From positions 62,001 to 126,000 of the forward strand of contig NZ_BAPT01000040.1 in NCBI RefSeq assembly GCF_025995235.1: a stretch of DNA of 64,000 nt. Reading direction: 5' to 3'. Positions 1 to 8,291 of the stretch are shown here, one piece after another (the first letter of the stretch is position 1; every line of letters begins with the position of its first letter). A program made the translations under genes and the position numbers. Source of the DNA: Ameyamaea chiangmaiensis. Lineage in GTDB: Bacteria; Pseudomonadota; Alphaproteobacteria; Acetobacterales; Acetobacteraceae. Below the pieces are notes generated by a model, which was given only the letters and a program-made list of their open reading frames with translations, had not been told where the DNA came from and made no database searches.

Positions 1-276
1 CAGAAGCGCGTCGAGTACGGCGATGGAGGTGTGGCTGTAGGCAGCCGGATTGATGATGATTCCGCGCGCCCGACCCCGGCATTCCTGAATCCAGGACACC
101 AGTTCGCCTTCGATGTTGGTCTGGCGAAAGTCGATGGCGACGTCCAGCCGCTCAGCCGTCTGGATACAGACCTGCTCAACGTCGTCCAGCGTCGCCCTGC
201 CGTAGACGGCAGGCTGGCGCAGACCGAGCATATTGAGGTTGGGGCCGTTGAGAACGGCAATGAGCGGACGCATCAT
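1..276 (-). CDS. aroQ: Type II 3-dehydroquinate dehydratase, partial (C-terminus outside window)
   Basis: Dehydrates 3-dehydroquinate to 3-dehydroshikimate in the cytosolic shikimate pathway. The 92 visible residues start at the ATG whose complement ends at 276; a second in-frame ATG follows at once. The N-terminal family signature LNGPNLNMLGLRQPAVYG is present, including the flexible-loop arginine and the catalytic tyrosine of the YG pair. The later IEGELVSWIQ and INPAAYSHTS segments are also typical of the dodecameric type II enzyme. The reading frame is open to base 1, so roughly a third of the expected ~145 residues lies outside. The call is firm; only the downstream neighbours are unknown. 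Confidence 0.95.
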   Translation of the reverse strand, partial: MMRPLIAVLNGPNLNMLGLRQPAVYGRATLDDVEQVCIQTAERLDVAIDFRQTNIEGELVSWIQECRGRARGIIINPAAYSHTSIAVLDALL

Positions 277-630
277 AATCCGCCGCCCGTAGCACGACCG
301 GATGCGCCATCCAAGGCACTTGTTCGGGGGAGGCGGGGCGGCCGCCCCTGTTCGTCGCGGGATGGACGCTCCGTGAAGGCTGCGCGCCAGTATTTCGGGC
401 GTCCCGTGACGGCGCCTCCAGTAATCGTGGCGTAAATGAGGCGTGCCGCCGCGATGAAAGCATGCCGCAACACTCGAAAAGCACCTGTTATCAGTCCCAT
501 GACTGTCGCCTGGACGCTGCGTCTGGCGTTTGTGACCCGGCAAAATTTGCCCGGCGTGCGAAATATGTTGATCTGCACACCGCGATGATCCTTTATGAAC
601 CCCTTCGTCAACAGGATACAGACCGATCGA
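277..630. other. Divergent intergenic region between aroQ and rlpA
   Basis: About 350 bases between two divergent genes. I see no open frame with coding character or ribosome binding site. The only structure is a near-palindrome at about 537-554 (CCGGCAAAATTTGCCCGG, one extra base in one arm). It sits about 80 bases before the chosen rlpA start and could be an operator or simply chance. No convincing -35/-10 pair was found on either strand. Confidence 0.4.
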
Positions 631-1206
631 GTGAAGCGCTTTTCCTTCTCGCCCCTTTCGTCGCTGCCACGCCTGGCGCTCGTCTTCGCGCTCGGTGCGC
701 CTCTGATGGTGGCCAGCGCTCGTGCTGACGATGCACAGGCACCGGCCCATACGGCATGGGCGGAGGCCGTGCGTCAGGCACTGGCCGGACGCATGCACCA
801 TGTGATCGAGGCGGGACGGGAACGTATGGCGCGCACCGAATATGGTGTGGCGAGCTGGTACGGGCGCAAGTTTCACCATCGTGGCCGCACGTCGGACGGC
901 GATGTGTTTACCGGCACGGAAATGACGGCGGCGCACCCCACGCTTCCGTTCGGCACCAAGGTGCGCGTGACGTCAGAGGATACCGGTCGCTCGGTCGTCG
1001 TGACCGTCAACGATCGTGGCCCCTTCAACAGCCGTATTATCGACCTGTCGCGCGCTGCCGCTGCGAAACTTGGCATGATGGGCAGTGGTGTGGCCCACGT
1101 CACCGTGTCCCCGCTGAACACGGCCGAGGTCGCGCAGGCACAGGAAGGTGACACCAGCGCGCAGGCCGTCGCCGCTGCGGCTACCGGATCGGCCGGCACC
1201 CGCTGA
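631..1206 (+). CDS. rlpA: RlpA-like septal ring lytic transglycosylase / SPOR-less double-psi beta-barrel protein
   Basis: RlpA-family proteins act in the periplasm or at the outer membrane on peptidoglycan strands lacking stem peptides. The mature domain shows the whole family pattern: GVASWYGRKFHHRGRTSDG, then AAHPTLPFGTKVRV, then VNDRGPFNSRIIDLSRAAA, with the Asp of the NDRGPF block as the expected catalytic acid. I chose the GTG at 631 because it gives a compact signal peptide (KRF, a hydrophobic stretch, cleavage near ASARADD). An ATG at 595 in the same frame would add twelve polar residues in front of it. There is no C-terminal SPOR domain; the tail is short and rich in alanine. A terminator follows. 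The enzymatic role in this organism is inferred. Confidence 0.88.
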   Translation: MKRFSFSPLSSLPRLALVFALGAPLMVASARADDAQAPAHTAWAEAVRQALAGRMHHVIEAGRERMARTEYGVASWYGRKFHHRGRTSDGDVFTGTEMTAAHPTLPFGTKVRVTSEDTGRSVVVTVNDRGPFNSRIIDLSRAAAAKLGMMGSGVAHVTVSPLNTAEVAQAQEGDTSAQAVAAAATGSAGTR

Positions 1207-1261
1207 TCCGGCAAGCGGGGGAAACCCGGTCGGCAACTTGCAACCGGCTTTCCGATATCAT

Positions 1262-1286
1262 GGGCGACGTTTTGCCGCCCTTTTTT
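1262..1286 (+). terminator. Intrinsic terminator of rlpA
   Basis: GGGCGAC, loop GTTTT, GCCGCCC (one mismatch) followed by six T. It lies between rlpA and the convergent YihY-family gene and overlaps the latter's stop codon by two bases. Confidence 0.75.
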
Positions 1287-2397
1287 ATGTCTCGGCGACC
1301 TGAAGCACGCGCAACTGCGGTGTCTTTCGTCCACCCACGAACAGGGCCTCCATGCAGGCGTTGATCTCGGCACCGAGAAGCGCGACGAAAGCGCTTGCAT
1401 AGGACCACATCATCAGGGCAATCACCGCCCCGAGCGGGCCGTAGGTGGAGTCGAACGACCCTACGTGACTGACATAGAATGAAAATCCGATCGAACTGAC
1501 GATCCACAGTGCCGTCGCGATCAACGCGCCGGGCATGACCCAGCGCCAGAGTATGGCTTCGGTACGTGATGGGCCTATACGATACAGGGTCGCGAAGGCG
1601 GCCGTGACGAAGACGACAAGCGCCAGCGGGCCGGCCATGCGCACCGCGATAGACACCGACCATGGCGGAGCGGTCAGCCCCAGGCGGGCCGGGAAATAGG
1701 CCACCAGCACGGGCAGGGCGACCAGAAGCGCCAGTGTGACCGCGGCGCCCAGGATGGTGGAGAAGGTCATGCCGAGCGCGACACCCTGGAACTTCAGAAA
1801 GCTGCGAATTTCCGGGAAGTTGTAAGCCATGTTCAGGGCCGAAAGCATGGATTTCGTCCCGGCGGACGCCGACCACAACGTGACCGTAAGGGAGATGGCC
1901 AGATTGAGTGTCAGGGCGGCGTGGGGACGTTCGACCAGCACATGAATGCGGTCGGCGATCAGGTCGGCGGCGGCGGTCGGCAGAAGGTTGTGCAGGAGTT
2001 GTAACTGCGGCTCGACCGATTGCAGGTCAAACGCCAGACCGTACATCGAGATCAGCATCGAGATCGTGGGAAACAGAGCGAGCGTCGCGTAAAACCCGCA
2101 GCCGGCGGCGGCGAGGGAAATGCGATCTCCCACCACCGCCAGCACCGCGTGCTTGCAGATCGTCCGCCATTCGGTCGCAGTGATCTTCAGCGGACTGTCA
2201 TAGGAATGGATGGGCGTCTGCTCGACCGGCTCGACCGTCTGGACTATCGATTCACCGGGGCGTTTCGGTGCGGCGGGGTCGGTCGATTCTGCGTGCGGGT
2301 CGCGGTCGTTCGTCACCGGCGAGGACGGCGGATCGGTCAGGCCGGTCGGTTCGGGGGCGGCCGTGGCCGGTTCGGTGCTCATGCTTTCGTCTACCAT
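1285..2397 (-). CDS. YihY/BrkB-family inner membrane protein
   Basis: A 370-residue protein with a polar, proline- and threonine-rich N-terminal tail of about 75 residues, then the YihY/virulence factor BrkB core. The core has six hydrophobic segments and the conserved FYATLALFPTISMLISMYG, LWSASAGTKSMLSALNMAYN and STYGPLGAVIALMMWSY motifs. Some members were once called ribonuclease BN; that function is not supported for this family and is not claimed. Start at 2397 (MVDES); an internal ATG at 2382 (MSTEP) is also possible, and neither has a good ribosome binding site. It converges with rlpA and has no operon partner. Function is unknown, probably an inner membrane channel or transporter-like protein. 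Confidence 0.85.
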   Translation of the reverse strand: MVDESMSTEPATAAPEPTGLTDPPSSPVTNDRDPHAESTDPAAPKRPGESIVQTVEPVEQTPIHSYDSPLKITATEWRTICKHAVLAVVGDRISLAAAGCGFYATLALFPTISMLISMYGLAFDLQSVEPQLQLLHNLLPTAAADLIADRIHVLVERPHAALTLNLAISLTVTLWSASAGTKSMLSALNMAYNFPEIRSFLKFQGVALGMTFSTILGAAVTLALLVALPVLVAYFPARLGLTAPPWSVSIAVRMAGPLALVVFVTAAFATLYRIGPSRTEAILWRWVMPGALIATALWIVSSIGFSFYVSHVGSFDSTYGPLGAVIALMMWSYASAFVALLGAEINACMEALFVGGRKTPQLRVLQVAET

Positions 2398-2653
2398 CCT
2401 TGCTCGGTCAAAAAAGCAACGAACGAGGAGTTTTTTTGTTGCGTGAAAAAGGTTTTGGTCCCATATGGCCTCCACGCAACAACGCACGTGCCGCTGGCCC
2501 TTGAAGGTTACGCAACGACGTCAAGCGTTCTGGCAATCGGGGAGCCCGACTTCGGGTACCCAGCTTTGGTCGCTGGTCCGTTAGACCGTTTCGCAATCCA
2601 GTCCGCGTTGTTTCTCCATATAGACGCGGACGCTGTACTGGGGGGTGGTTCCT

Positions 2654-3784
2654 ATGAACCCGAAAATCACCCGTTTCCTGGCTGACCGTCAGCCCGCTAC
2701 TCCATGCCTCGTCCTTGATGTGGACCAGGTTGAACACCGCTATCGCGCCATCACCGATGTGCTGCCGCTGACCCGTGTCTATTATGCGGTCAAGGCAAAT
2801 CCGGCCGCGCCGATCCTGAATCGTCTCGTCTCTCTGGGATCGAGCTTTGATGCGGCGTCGTGGGAAGAAATCCGCCTGTGTCTCGACGCTGGCGCCTCCC
2901 CCGATCACATCTCCTTTGGCAACACCGTCAAGAAGGCAAGTGCCATTGAAGCGGCTTATGCCGCGGGTGTGCGCATGTTCGTCTTTGACAGCGGCGAGGA
3001 GCTTGAGAAGATCGCGCGTCACGCGCCGGGTTCGAAGGTCTATTGCCGCCTGATCGTCGCCAATGAGGGCGCTGAATGGCCGTTGTCGCGCAAGTTCGGC
3101 ACCAGCGTCTCGCATGCCCGTGACCTGATGCTGCGCGCGCGCGACATGGGGCTCGACCCGTATGGGCTGTCGTTCCATGTCGGCAGTCAGCAGACCTCGA
3201 CCGAGGCGTATGAGGCCGCGATCGCGCAGGTGGCCATGCTGTTCACGGATTTGTCTGCCGCGGGCCTCGACCTGCGCATGGTGAACATGGGTGGTGGTTT
3301 TCCCATTCGTTATCGCGAGGACGTGCCGGAGATCGACCAGTTCGCGGACACAATCCATCGCGCCCTGCGGCAGCATTTCGGCAACAATCTGCCGGAGACG
3401 ATCGTCGAGCCGGGTCGCTTCATCGTGGCCGAAGCGGGTGTCGTGTCGACCGAGGTGGTTCTGGTCAGCAAGCGTGGCAACGACAAGGGGCCGCGCTGGG
3501 TCTATCTCGACATCGGTCGTTTCGGTGGTCTGGCCGAGACGGAGGGTGAGTCGATTCGGTACGCCCTGCGCACCGGGCACGACGGCGACGAAACCGGTCC
3601 GGTCGCGATTGCCGGACCGACCTGCGACGGTGCGGACATCATGTATGAAAAGGCGCCGTATGCGCTGCCGCTTTCGTTGCGGGCGGGTGACCGGATCGAG
3701 GTTCTCGGGACTGGCGCGTATGTCACGACCTATTGCTCGACCCGTTTCAACGGTTTCGCCCCCCTCGAGGAGCATTATCTCTGA
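2654..3784 (+). CDS. Ornithine/lysine decarboxylase, fold type III (eukaryotic ODC-like)
   Basis: PLP-dependent decarboxylase making putrescine or cadaverine in the cytosol. The barrel domain holds the PLP lysine in YYAVKAN (K47), the HVGSQ loop, the phosphate-binding MGGGFP glycines and EPGR. The C-terminal beta domain has the catalytic cysteine in GPTCDGAD (C324) and GTGAY. At 376 residues it matches the alphaproteobacterial ODC/LDC group and is shorter than arginine or diaminopimelate decarboxylases. ATG 2654 follows a GGGGGG tract at a usable distance; an in-frame GTG at 2645 is less likely. Its stop overlaps the probable start of a CopC-domain gene. Ornithine versus lysine preference cannot be read from the sequence. 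Confidence 0.9.
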   Translation: MNPKITRFLADRQPATPCLVLDVDQVEHRYRAITDVLPLTRVYYAVKANPAAPILNRLVSLGSSFDAASWEEIRLCLDAGASPDHISFGNTVKKASAIEAAYAAGVRMFVFDSGEELEKIARHAPGSKVYCRLIVANEGAEWPLSRKFGTSVSHARDLMLRARDMGLDPYGLSFHVGSQQTSTEAYEAAIAQVAMLFTDLSAAGLDLRMVNMGGGFPIRYREDVPEIDQFADTIHRALRQHFGNNLPETIVEPGRFIVAEAGVVSTEVVLVSKRGNDKGPRWVYLDIGRFGGLAETEGESIRYALRTGHDGDETGPVAIAGPTCDGADIMYEKAPYALPLSLRAGDRIEVLGTGAYVTTYCSTRFNGFAPLEEHYL

Positions 3785-4176
3785 CCGGGGGGGCGCCTTC
3801 CGCCGGATGGCGCAGGCGTGCCGTCCGGTCCGCGCTTTGGGTATTCGGGCTCTCACTTGCGCTGGGTCCGGCGCGGGCGGCTATGGCCAAACCGCATCTG
3901 GTGACAGCGTCGCCAGTGGACAGGGCCGTGGTTCACGGAACAACCCTTGTCGTGACCTTGCGGTTTGACCGCGACCTCGATCCCGTGCGCGGGCGAATGA
4001 TGCTGCTCGAGGCGTCCGGCCCTCCGCAACTGGTCATGGTGCCGCCGCCTCAGGACCCGCGTGTGCTGACCGCCTCCATTCCAGTCGTGCCCGGTGCCTA
4101 CACGGTTCTGTGGCAGGCGAGCGACAAGGACGACAAGGCGGCGGACGGCACGCTGCACGTGGTCGTCCAGCCGTAA
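3781..4176 (+). CDS. copC: CopC-domain periplasmic copper-binding protein, probable CTG start
   Basis: After a signal peptide (three consecutive arginines, hydrophobic core ALWVFGLSLALG, cleavage near ARA) the mature protein starts close to KPHLVTASPVDRAVVHG. This is the CopC N-terminal strand with a candidate copper-ligand histidine. It ends with the family's YTVLWQASDKDDKAADG element. There is no in-frame ATG before the signal peptide. CTG at 3781 lies 8 bases after a perfect GAGGAG and overlaps the decarboxylase stop. The alternative TTG at 3733 lies inside the decarboxylase and has no ribosome binding site. An ATG at 3883 would remove the signal peptide. No CopD gene is adjacent, so whether it serves copper handling or another periplasmic role is open. 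Confidence 0.75.
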   Translation: MTGGAPSAGWRRRAVRSALWVFGLSLALGPARAAMAKPHLVTASPVDRAVVHGTTLVVTLRFDRDLDPVRGRMMLLEASGPPQLVMVPPPQDPRVLTASIPVVPGAYTVLWQASDKDDKAADGTLHVVVQP

Positions 4177-4180
4177 GGTC

Positions 4181-5569
4181 TTACATCTCGGGGCCAGGGC
4201 CGCGCAGGACCCAGCCGCCCCGACGCGCGAGCACGGTGGCGTAGTACAGGCCTGAGGCAACGGCGACACAGAGCGTGAAGATCAGGCTGGGCCGCCCGAC
4301 GTCGGGGGCGAGCCAGTTCGAAAACACGACATAGCCCATGGCCGCGAGTGCCGCGACCGGTGCCAGCGGAAACAGGGGCATGGCGTAGTGCCCATGCGCC
4401 GTGAGGCCGCGTTTGCGGCCGGTGATCACGGCGACGCACAGCATGGAATACACCAAAATCAGCCCGGTCCCCGTTGCAATGACCAACAGGTGCAGGGAGA
4501 CGAAGCAGGCGACGCAGGTCATGGCACCGGCCGCGATCATGGCCACCCAGGGTGAATGATACCGTGCATGCAGTCGTGCAAGCGGCGCGTTCAGCGTGCC
4601 GGGCAGCACATGATCGCGCGCCATGCTGAACATCTGACGCGACGCGAGCAGAAGATTGGCGATTACGGCATTCACGATCGCAAGCGCGACCGCGATGCTG
4701 ACGACCGTCGTCCAGACGGCGCCCGCGCGCAGGGTGATGAAGTCACTGAACATGTCCGAAGACGACAGGAAGGATCGGTAATCGGGCACACCCATCAGTA
4801 CTGCGGTCACCGGGACCAGTTCGGCCAGCACGGCCGCGACCAGCGCGGCCAGGATCGAGCGCGCGATGTGACGGGCCGCGTCCACGGTCTCTTCCCCCAG
4901 ATAGACGGCGGTGCCATAGCCGTTATAGGCGAAGATCGCGACCGACATGGCCATGGCGATCGTCGATGGCGGGGTCGGGACAAGCGCGTGCGATGCGTTG
5001 AGCATGACCGGATGCGTGATGAGTTCGCTCAGCGGATGAACGACGTGCCACAGCCCCAGCACGGTCAGCAGCACAAGCGCGGCCACTTCGACGCCCAGGA
5101 AAAGCCCTGTGATCAGCGCGCTGGTTCGGATGTTCAGGATGCCGAGTCCCGTGCTGATGATGACCGCTGCGATCGCGGTGGGAATTTGTGGCAATGCCGG
5201 GAAAACCACCCCCAGATAGGCCGAAAGCCCGAGTGCCATGATGGCGGGAATCAAAATGAGTCCCACCAGATTGACCCCGAGGACGATGAAACCGGTCAGC
5301 GGCCCGAGAACGCGGCCGACGATCGCATACTCGCCGCCCGTCAGCGGAAAAGCCGAGGCGAGCTCGGCATAGACCAGCGCCATGCACAGACCGACCAGCG
5401 CACCGCCGATCATGGCGAGGACGCTGCCCGACCCGGCCGCCGCGATGGCGCTGGGAGCTATGATCAACGCTGACGATGCCGGCGAGATTGCCGAAAGGGT
5501 GATCAGCGTCGTGCCGATCATGGTCATGCCCTGTTTCAGTTGCGGCGGCGAGGGAGGCAGCACGTTCAT
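4181..5569 (-). CDS. APC-superfamily amino acid permease
   Basis: A 462-residue inner membrane transporter with about twelve hydrophobic segments. The N-terminal unwound-helix region has ISPASSALIIAPSAIAAAGSG and the next helix ELASAFPLTGGEYAIVGRVLGP, the hallmark of APC permeases and their substrate-binding site. A consensus-like VAIFAYNGYGTAVYLGEETVD segment marks helix 6. The start codon overlaps the stop of the upstream peptidase gene by one base (TGATG), so the two proteins are probably made together. The permease may import the peptides' products or the amino acids the peptidase releases. Substrate cannot be assigned. The gene runs toward the copC gene with only four bases between them. 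Confidence 0.9.
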   Translation of the reverse strand: MNVLPPSPPQLKQGMTMIGTTLITLSAISPASSALIIAPSAIAAAGSGSVLAMIGGALVGLCMALVYAELASAFPLTGGEYAIVGRVLGPLTGFIVLGVNLVGLILIPAIMALGLSAYLGVVFPALPQIPTAIAAVIISTGLGILNIRTSALITGLFLGVEVAALVLLTVLGLWHVVHPLSELITHPVMLNASHALVPTPPSTIAMAMSVAIFAYNGYGTAVYLGEETVDAARHIARSILAALVAAVLAELVPVTAVLMGVPDYRSFLSSSDMFSDFITLRAGAVWTTVVSIAVALAIVNAVIANLLLASRQMFSMARDHVLPGTLNAPLARLHARYHSPWVAMIAAGAMTCVACFVSLHLLVIATGTGLILVYSMLCVAVITGRKRGLTAHGHYAMPLFPLAPVAALAAMGYVVFSNWLAPDVGRPSLIFTLCVAVASGLYYATVLARRGGWVLRGPGPEM

Positions 5570-6687
5570 CAGGGGCGGTCTTTCGTATCGAGGCCATGAA
5601 AGCGGCGGACGGTGTGTCGGAGCTGTTCCGTATCGATCGCGTGCACGGTTCGGCCGTGCTTTCCGGTCATGGTCTGCGCGGCCACGAGCGCATTGACGAT
5701 GGCCTCGTCCGTTGCTTCGACAGCGGCGGTAAAGAAAGCATCCATGCAGCTGTTGCCGAGTGTTTTGATGGACATGGACGTGGGAAGCGGCACTTCCCCA
5801 GGATCGTTCGCCGTGGTGAAGGCGACGAAGATGTCCCCCGAACTGTCACCTGACGGGGTGCCGCCGCGTCCGATCCCGATGGAAATCCGCTTGGCGATCC
5901 TGCGCATTTCGGTCGGGCCGAACGGTGCGTCGGTCGCCAGCACGACAATGATCGAGCCGCGCTCGCTGGCCCAGAGACGGTCGCCCGTCATGCCGACGCC
6001 CACGGGTGCCCCGCAGACCGTAAGCCACGGTCGCAGCCCATGATTGGCCTGAACGATGACGCCAAGGGTGTAGGTGCCGTCGCCGGTTGTCACCTGTCGT
6101 GACGACGTGCCGGACCCGGCCTTGAATTCATAGGCGATCATGCCGGTGCCACCGCCCACGCAGCCTTCGGCGACCGCGCCGCCCGACGCCGTATCGATGG
6201 CGGTCAGAACGTCGGTTTCCGTGACGTGCTGGCCGGCAATGTCGTTGAGCCAGCCGTCGAACGTCTCGCCCACGACGGGAAGTGGCCAGATCGTCTCGCC
6301 GATTTTCTCGGGAAATTGGCGTGCCAGCCAGCGCGCGGTGGCATGGTGCGCGATCCCCAGAGAGCAGGTGTTGGTGATGGTGATCGGCCCGGTCATCCAT
6401 CCGGACTCGTCAATCCAGTGGCAGCCGGTCAGCTCGCCATTGCCGTTCATCGAGAACGCTCCGGCCCAGACCGGGTGAAGCAGGTCCTCGGGCGCGCGCG
6501 GCAGGATCGCGGTGACACCCGTGCGCACCGTCTTCCCGTCGCGATCCTCGTTCAACGTGACGTGGCCGACGCGGACGCCGGGCACATCCGTGATGGCATT
6601 GAGAGGACCGGGCGTGCCCGGCATGGGAAGCCCGAGTTCGCGGGCGCGTCGGGCGACAGGGCTGTGAGCGTGCATAAGGCCCATCAT
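5569..6687 (-). CDS. P1-family (DmpA/BapA-type) aminopeptidase
   Basis: Members of MEROPS family S58 are Ntn-like hydrolases that cleave themselves and then remove N-terminal residues, including D- and beta-amino acids. This 372-residue protein has the early ITDVPGVRVGHVTL motif, the MNGNGELTG and ITITNTCSLG blocks, and AEGCVGGGTGMIAYEFKAG. The autoprocessing region is GDSSGDIFVAF, where S283 is the likely nucleophile. No signal peptide is present, so it is probably cytosolic. Three ATG codons lie near the start (6687, 6684, 6675); the first is kept. It precedes, and is translationally coupled to, an APC permease. Exact substrate preference is unknown. Confidence 0.9.
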   Translation of the reverse strand: MMGLMHAHSPVARRARELGLPMPGTPGPLNAITDVPGVRVGHVTLNEDRDGKTVRTGVTAILPRAPEDLLHPVWAGAFSMNGNGELTGCHWIDESGWMTGPITITNTCSLGIAHHATARWLARQFPEKIGETIWPLPVVGETFDGWLNDIAGQHVTETDVLTAIDTASGGAVAEGCVGGGTGMIAYEFKAGSGTSSRQVTTGDGTYTLGVIVQANHGLRPWLTVCGAPVGVGMTGDRLWASERGSIIVVLATDAPFGPTEMRRIAKRISIGIGRGGTPSGDSSGDIFVAFTTANDPGEVPLPTSMSIKTLGNSCMDAFFTAAVEATDEAIVNALVAAQTMTGKHGRTVHAIDTEQLRHTVRRFHGLDTKDRP

Positions 6688-6738
6688 GACATCATTGCGA
6701 TGTCGTGACCATCGGGCCGTCGCGTCCGCGCGTGGGGC

Positions 6739-7419
6739 TTATGCGACCGCGGCGCGCAATCCGGCCCCGGCGGCGATCGGGCAAAGGGGAAGAGAGGCGG
6801 CGAGAAACGCGCAGAGCAGATCGAGGTCGGGGCCGAAGGGCAGGCCCACACGCGCGGCCTCGACGGCGGCGGCGCCGAAAATAAGCGCCGGTGTGGCCAA
6901 CGGCAGCACCAGCAGCGGCAGCAGCACGCCACCGCGCCGTGCCCCCAGGACCACGGATGCCGCCATGCCGCCCAGCAGGGAAAGGGTCAGGGACCCCGGC
7001 AGCAGGCCGGCAAGCAGCACCGGCAGCCGTGACGGCGACAGCCCCAGCATGATCGCGACGGGGCCGGCGGCAATCATCAGGGGCAGGCCGGTGGTCAGCC
7101 AGTGGGCGATCATCTTGGCCAGCGCCAGCAGTGACGGGGGCAGCCCGCTGAGCATCAACTGGTCCAGGGAACCGTCTTCCAGTTCCGCGCCGAACAGGCG
7201 GTCCAGAGGGAGCAGGGCGGCGAGCAGCGCGCAGACCCACACGATCCCTGGGGCCATGCGTTCGAGAAGTTGCGGTGACGGGCCGAGCGCCAGCGGAAAC
7301 AGCGAGCCCGCGACGATGAAAAATAGAACAGCGCCCAGCGTGTCGGCGCCGTGGCGCAGGGCCAGCCGCAGGTCGCGCCCGATGACCGCACCCATCGCGG
7401 CGGTAAGGGAGGCGCTCAT
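6739..7419 (-). CDS. ccmB: Heme exporter protein CcmB
   Basis: Membrane subunit of the CcmAB(CD) ABC system that releases holo-CcmE during cytochrome c maturation. The 226 residues contain six hydrophobic segments and the CcmB pattern: an N-terminal RDLRLALRHG, then PGIVWVCALLAALLPLDRLF, then EDGSLDQLMLSGLP. The start overlaps the end of ccmA by four bases (ATGA), which indicates one transcript. The other ccm genes (ccmC, E, F, G, H) are not in this window. Confidence 0.95.
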   Translation of the reverse strand: MSASLTAAMGAVIGRDLRLALRHGADTLGAVLFFIVAGSLFPLALGPSPQLLERMAPGIVWVCALLAALLPLDRLFGAELEDGSLDQLMLSGLPPSLLALAKMIAHWLTTGLPLMIAAGPVAIMLGLSPSRLPVLLAGLLPGSLTLSLLGGMAASVVLGARRGGVLLPLLVLPLATPALIFGAAAVEAARVGLPFGPDLDLLCAFLAASLPLCPIAAGAGLRAAVA

Positions 7420-8135
7420 ACGGACAAGCCTTCGGTGTCGTGGCCGCCCGATAAGGGGAACGCCGCCAGATCAGGCAGTACGAGCGACCGTGTGTCGTCC
7501 AGGGGCAGAGGGACGTGCGTCGTGGCGACGATGACTCCGCCGCGGGTCCTGTGGTCCGCCATGACGTGTCCAAAGCGTTCGATAGCGTGCGTATCGAGCC
7601 CCAGCGTCGGCTCGTCCAGCAGCCACAGCGGCCGTTGGCTGACGGCGACGCGGGCCAGCGCGGTTCTGCGTTTCTGGCCGGCCGACAGAAGCCGCGCGGG
7701 AAGATCGGCCAGAGGCTGGAGCGCGAAGGCGTCGATGGCCTCGTCGGGTGCGGTGTCGGCCAGAACGCACGCAAGATGAAGGTTTTCCCGTAACGTCAGT
7801 CCGGGCTTGAGAGCGTCCTGGTGCCCGAGATAGGCGACACGGGACGCGTGGGCCGCGCGATCGGCTGCAATGTCCGATCCCGCCCACAGGACATGACCGC
7901 CATCCGCCTGACGCAGACCGGCGAGGACACGCAAAAGGGTGGATTTTCCCGACCCGTTGGCGCCATGCAAAATCATGGCCTCACCGGGTGCCAGAGAAAG
8001 GCTGATGTCATCCAGGACCAGCCTTTCTCCGCGAAAAACGGACAGCTCGCAGGCCTGCAGCCGGGACGTCGGCGGAGTGTCATGATAGCCGGAAATGGTG
8101 CTCTCCCATCGGCGCGAACCGTGCTTTGCGAGCAT
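7416..8135 (-). CDS. ccmA: Heme ABC exporter ATP-binding protein CcmA
   Basis: ATPase subunit of the CcmAB cytochrome c maturation complex. Walker A is GANGSGKST, the signature is LSAGQKRRTALAR and Walker B is WLLDEPTLGLD; the RGERLVLDDISL opening is typical of CcmA. ATG 8135 follows a GGGAG box at 5 bases. An upstream in-frame start at 8216 would add 27 residues without family similarity. Even with the 8135 start the protein has about 25 extra residues before the ABC core, so a start farther in, without a standard codon, is conceivable. It is divergent from acnA. Confidence 0.93.
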   Translation of the reverse strand: MLAKHGSRRWESTISGYHDTPPTSRLQACELSVFRGERLVLDDISLSLAPGEAMILHGANGSGKSTLLRVLAGLRQADGGHVLWAGSDIAADRAAHASRVAYLGHQDALKPGLTLRENLHLACVLADTAPDEAIDAFALQPLADLPARLLSAGQKRRTALARVAVSQRPLWLLDEPTLGLDTHAIERFGHVMADHRTRGGVIVATTHVPLPLDDTRSLVLPDLAAFPLSGGHDTEGLSV

Positions 8136-8267
8136 TGTACTCCCGCGTTCGTGTCGGGGCCCGCTGCTTGTTTCGTCACACGGTGAGGGTATGTTCTCTC
8201 CCTGTTGGGAGATCAAGACGGCGTTCGCATAACCGACCCCATAAGCGGGGCGATGGCGTCGTCACAG

Positions 8268-8273
8268 TATAAT
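8268..8273 (+). promoter_or_regulatory. Candidate -10 element of acnA
   Basis: A perfect TATAAT lies 18 bases before the acnA start in the 156-base divergent region with ccmA. No -35 match stands at 16-18 bases. Transcription from it would leave a leader of only about a dozen bases, just enough for the AGGA box. It is listed as weak evidence. Confidence 0.3.
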
Positions 8274-8291
8274 CGGGTCGGAGGACAGTCC

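Noticed and set aside
4556..5473. A 305-codon plus-strand frame opposite the APC permease
   Set aside because: Highly charged, Arg/Asp/His-rich translation, as expected for the complement of a hydrophobic membrane protein.
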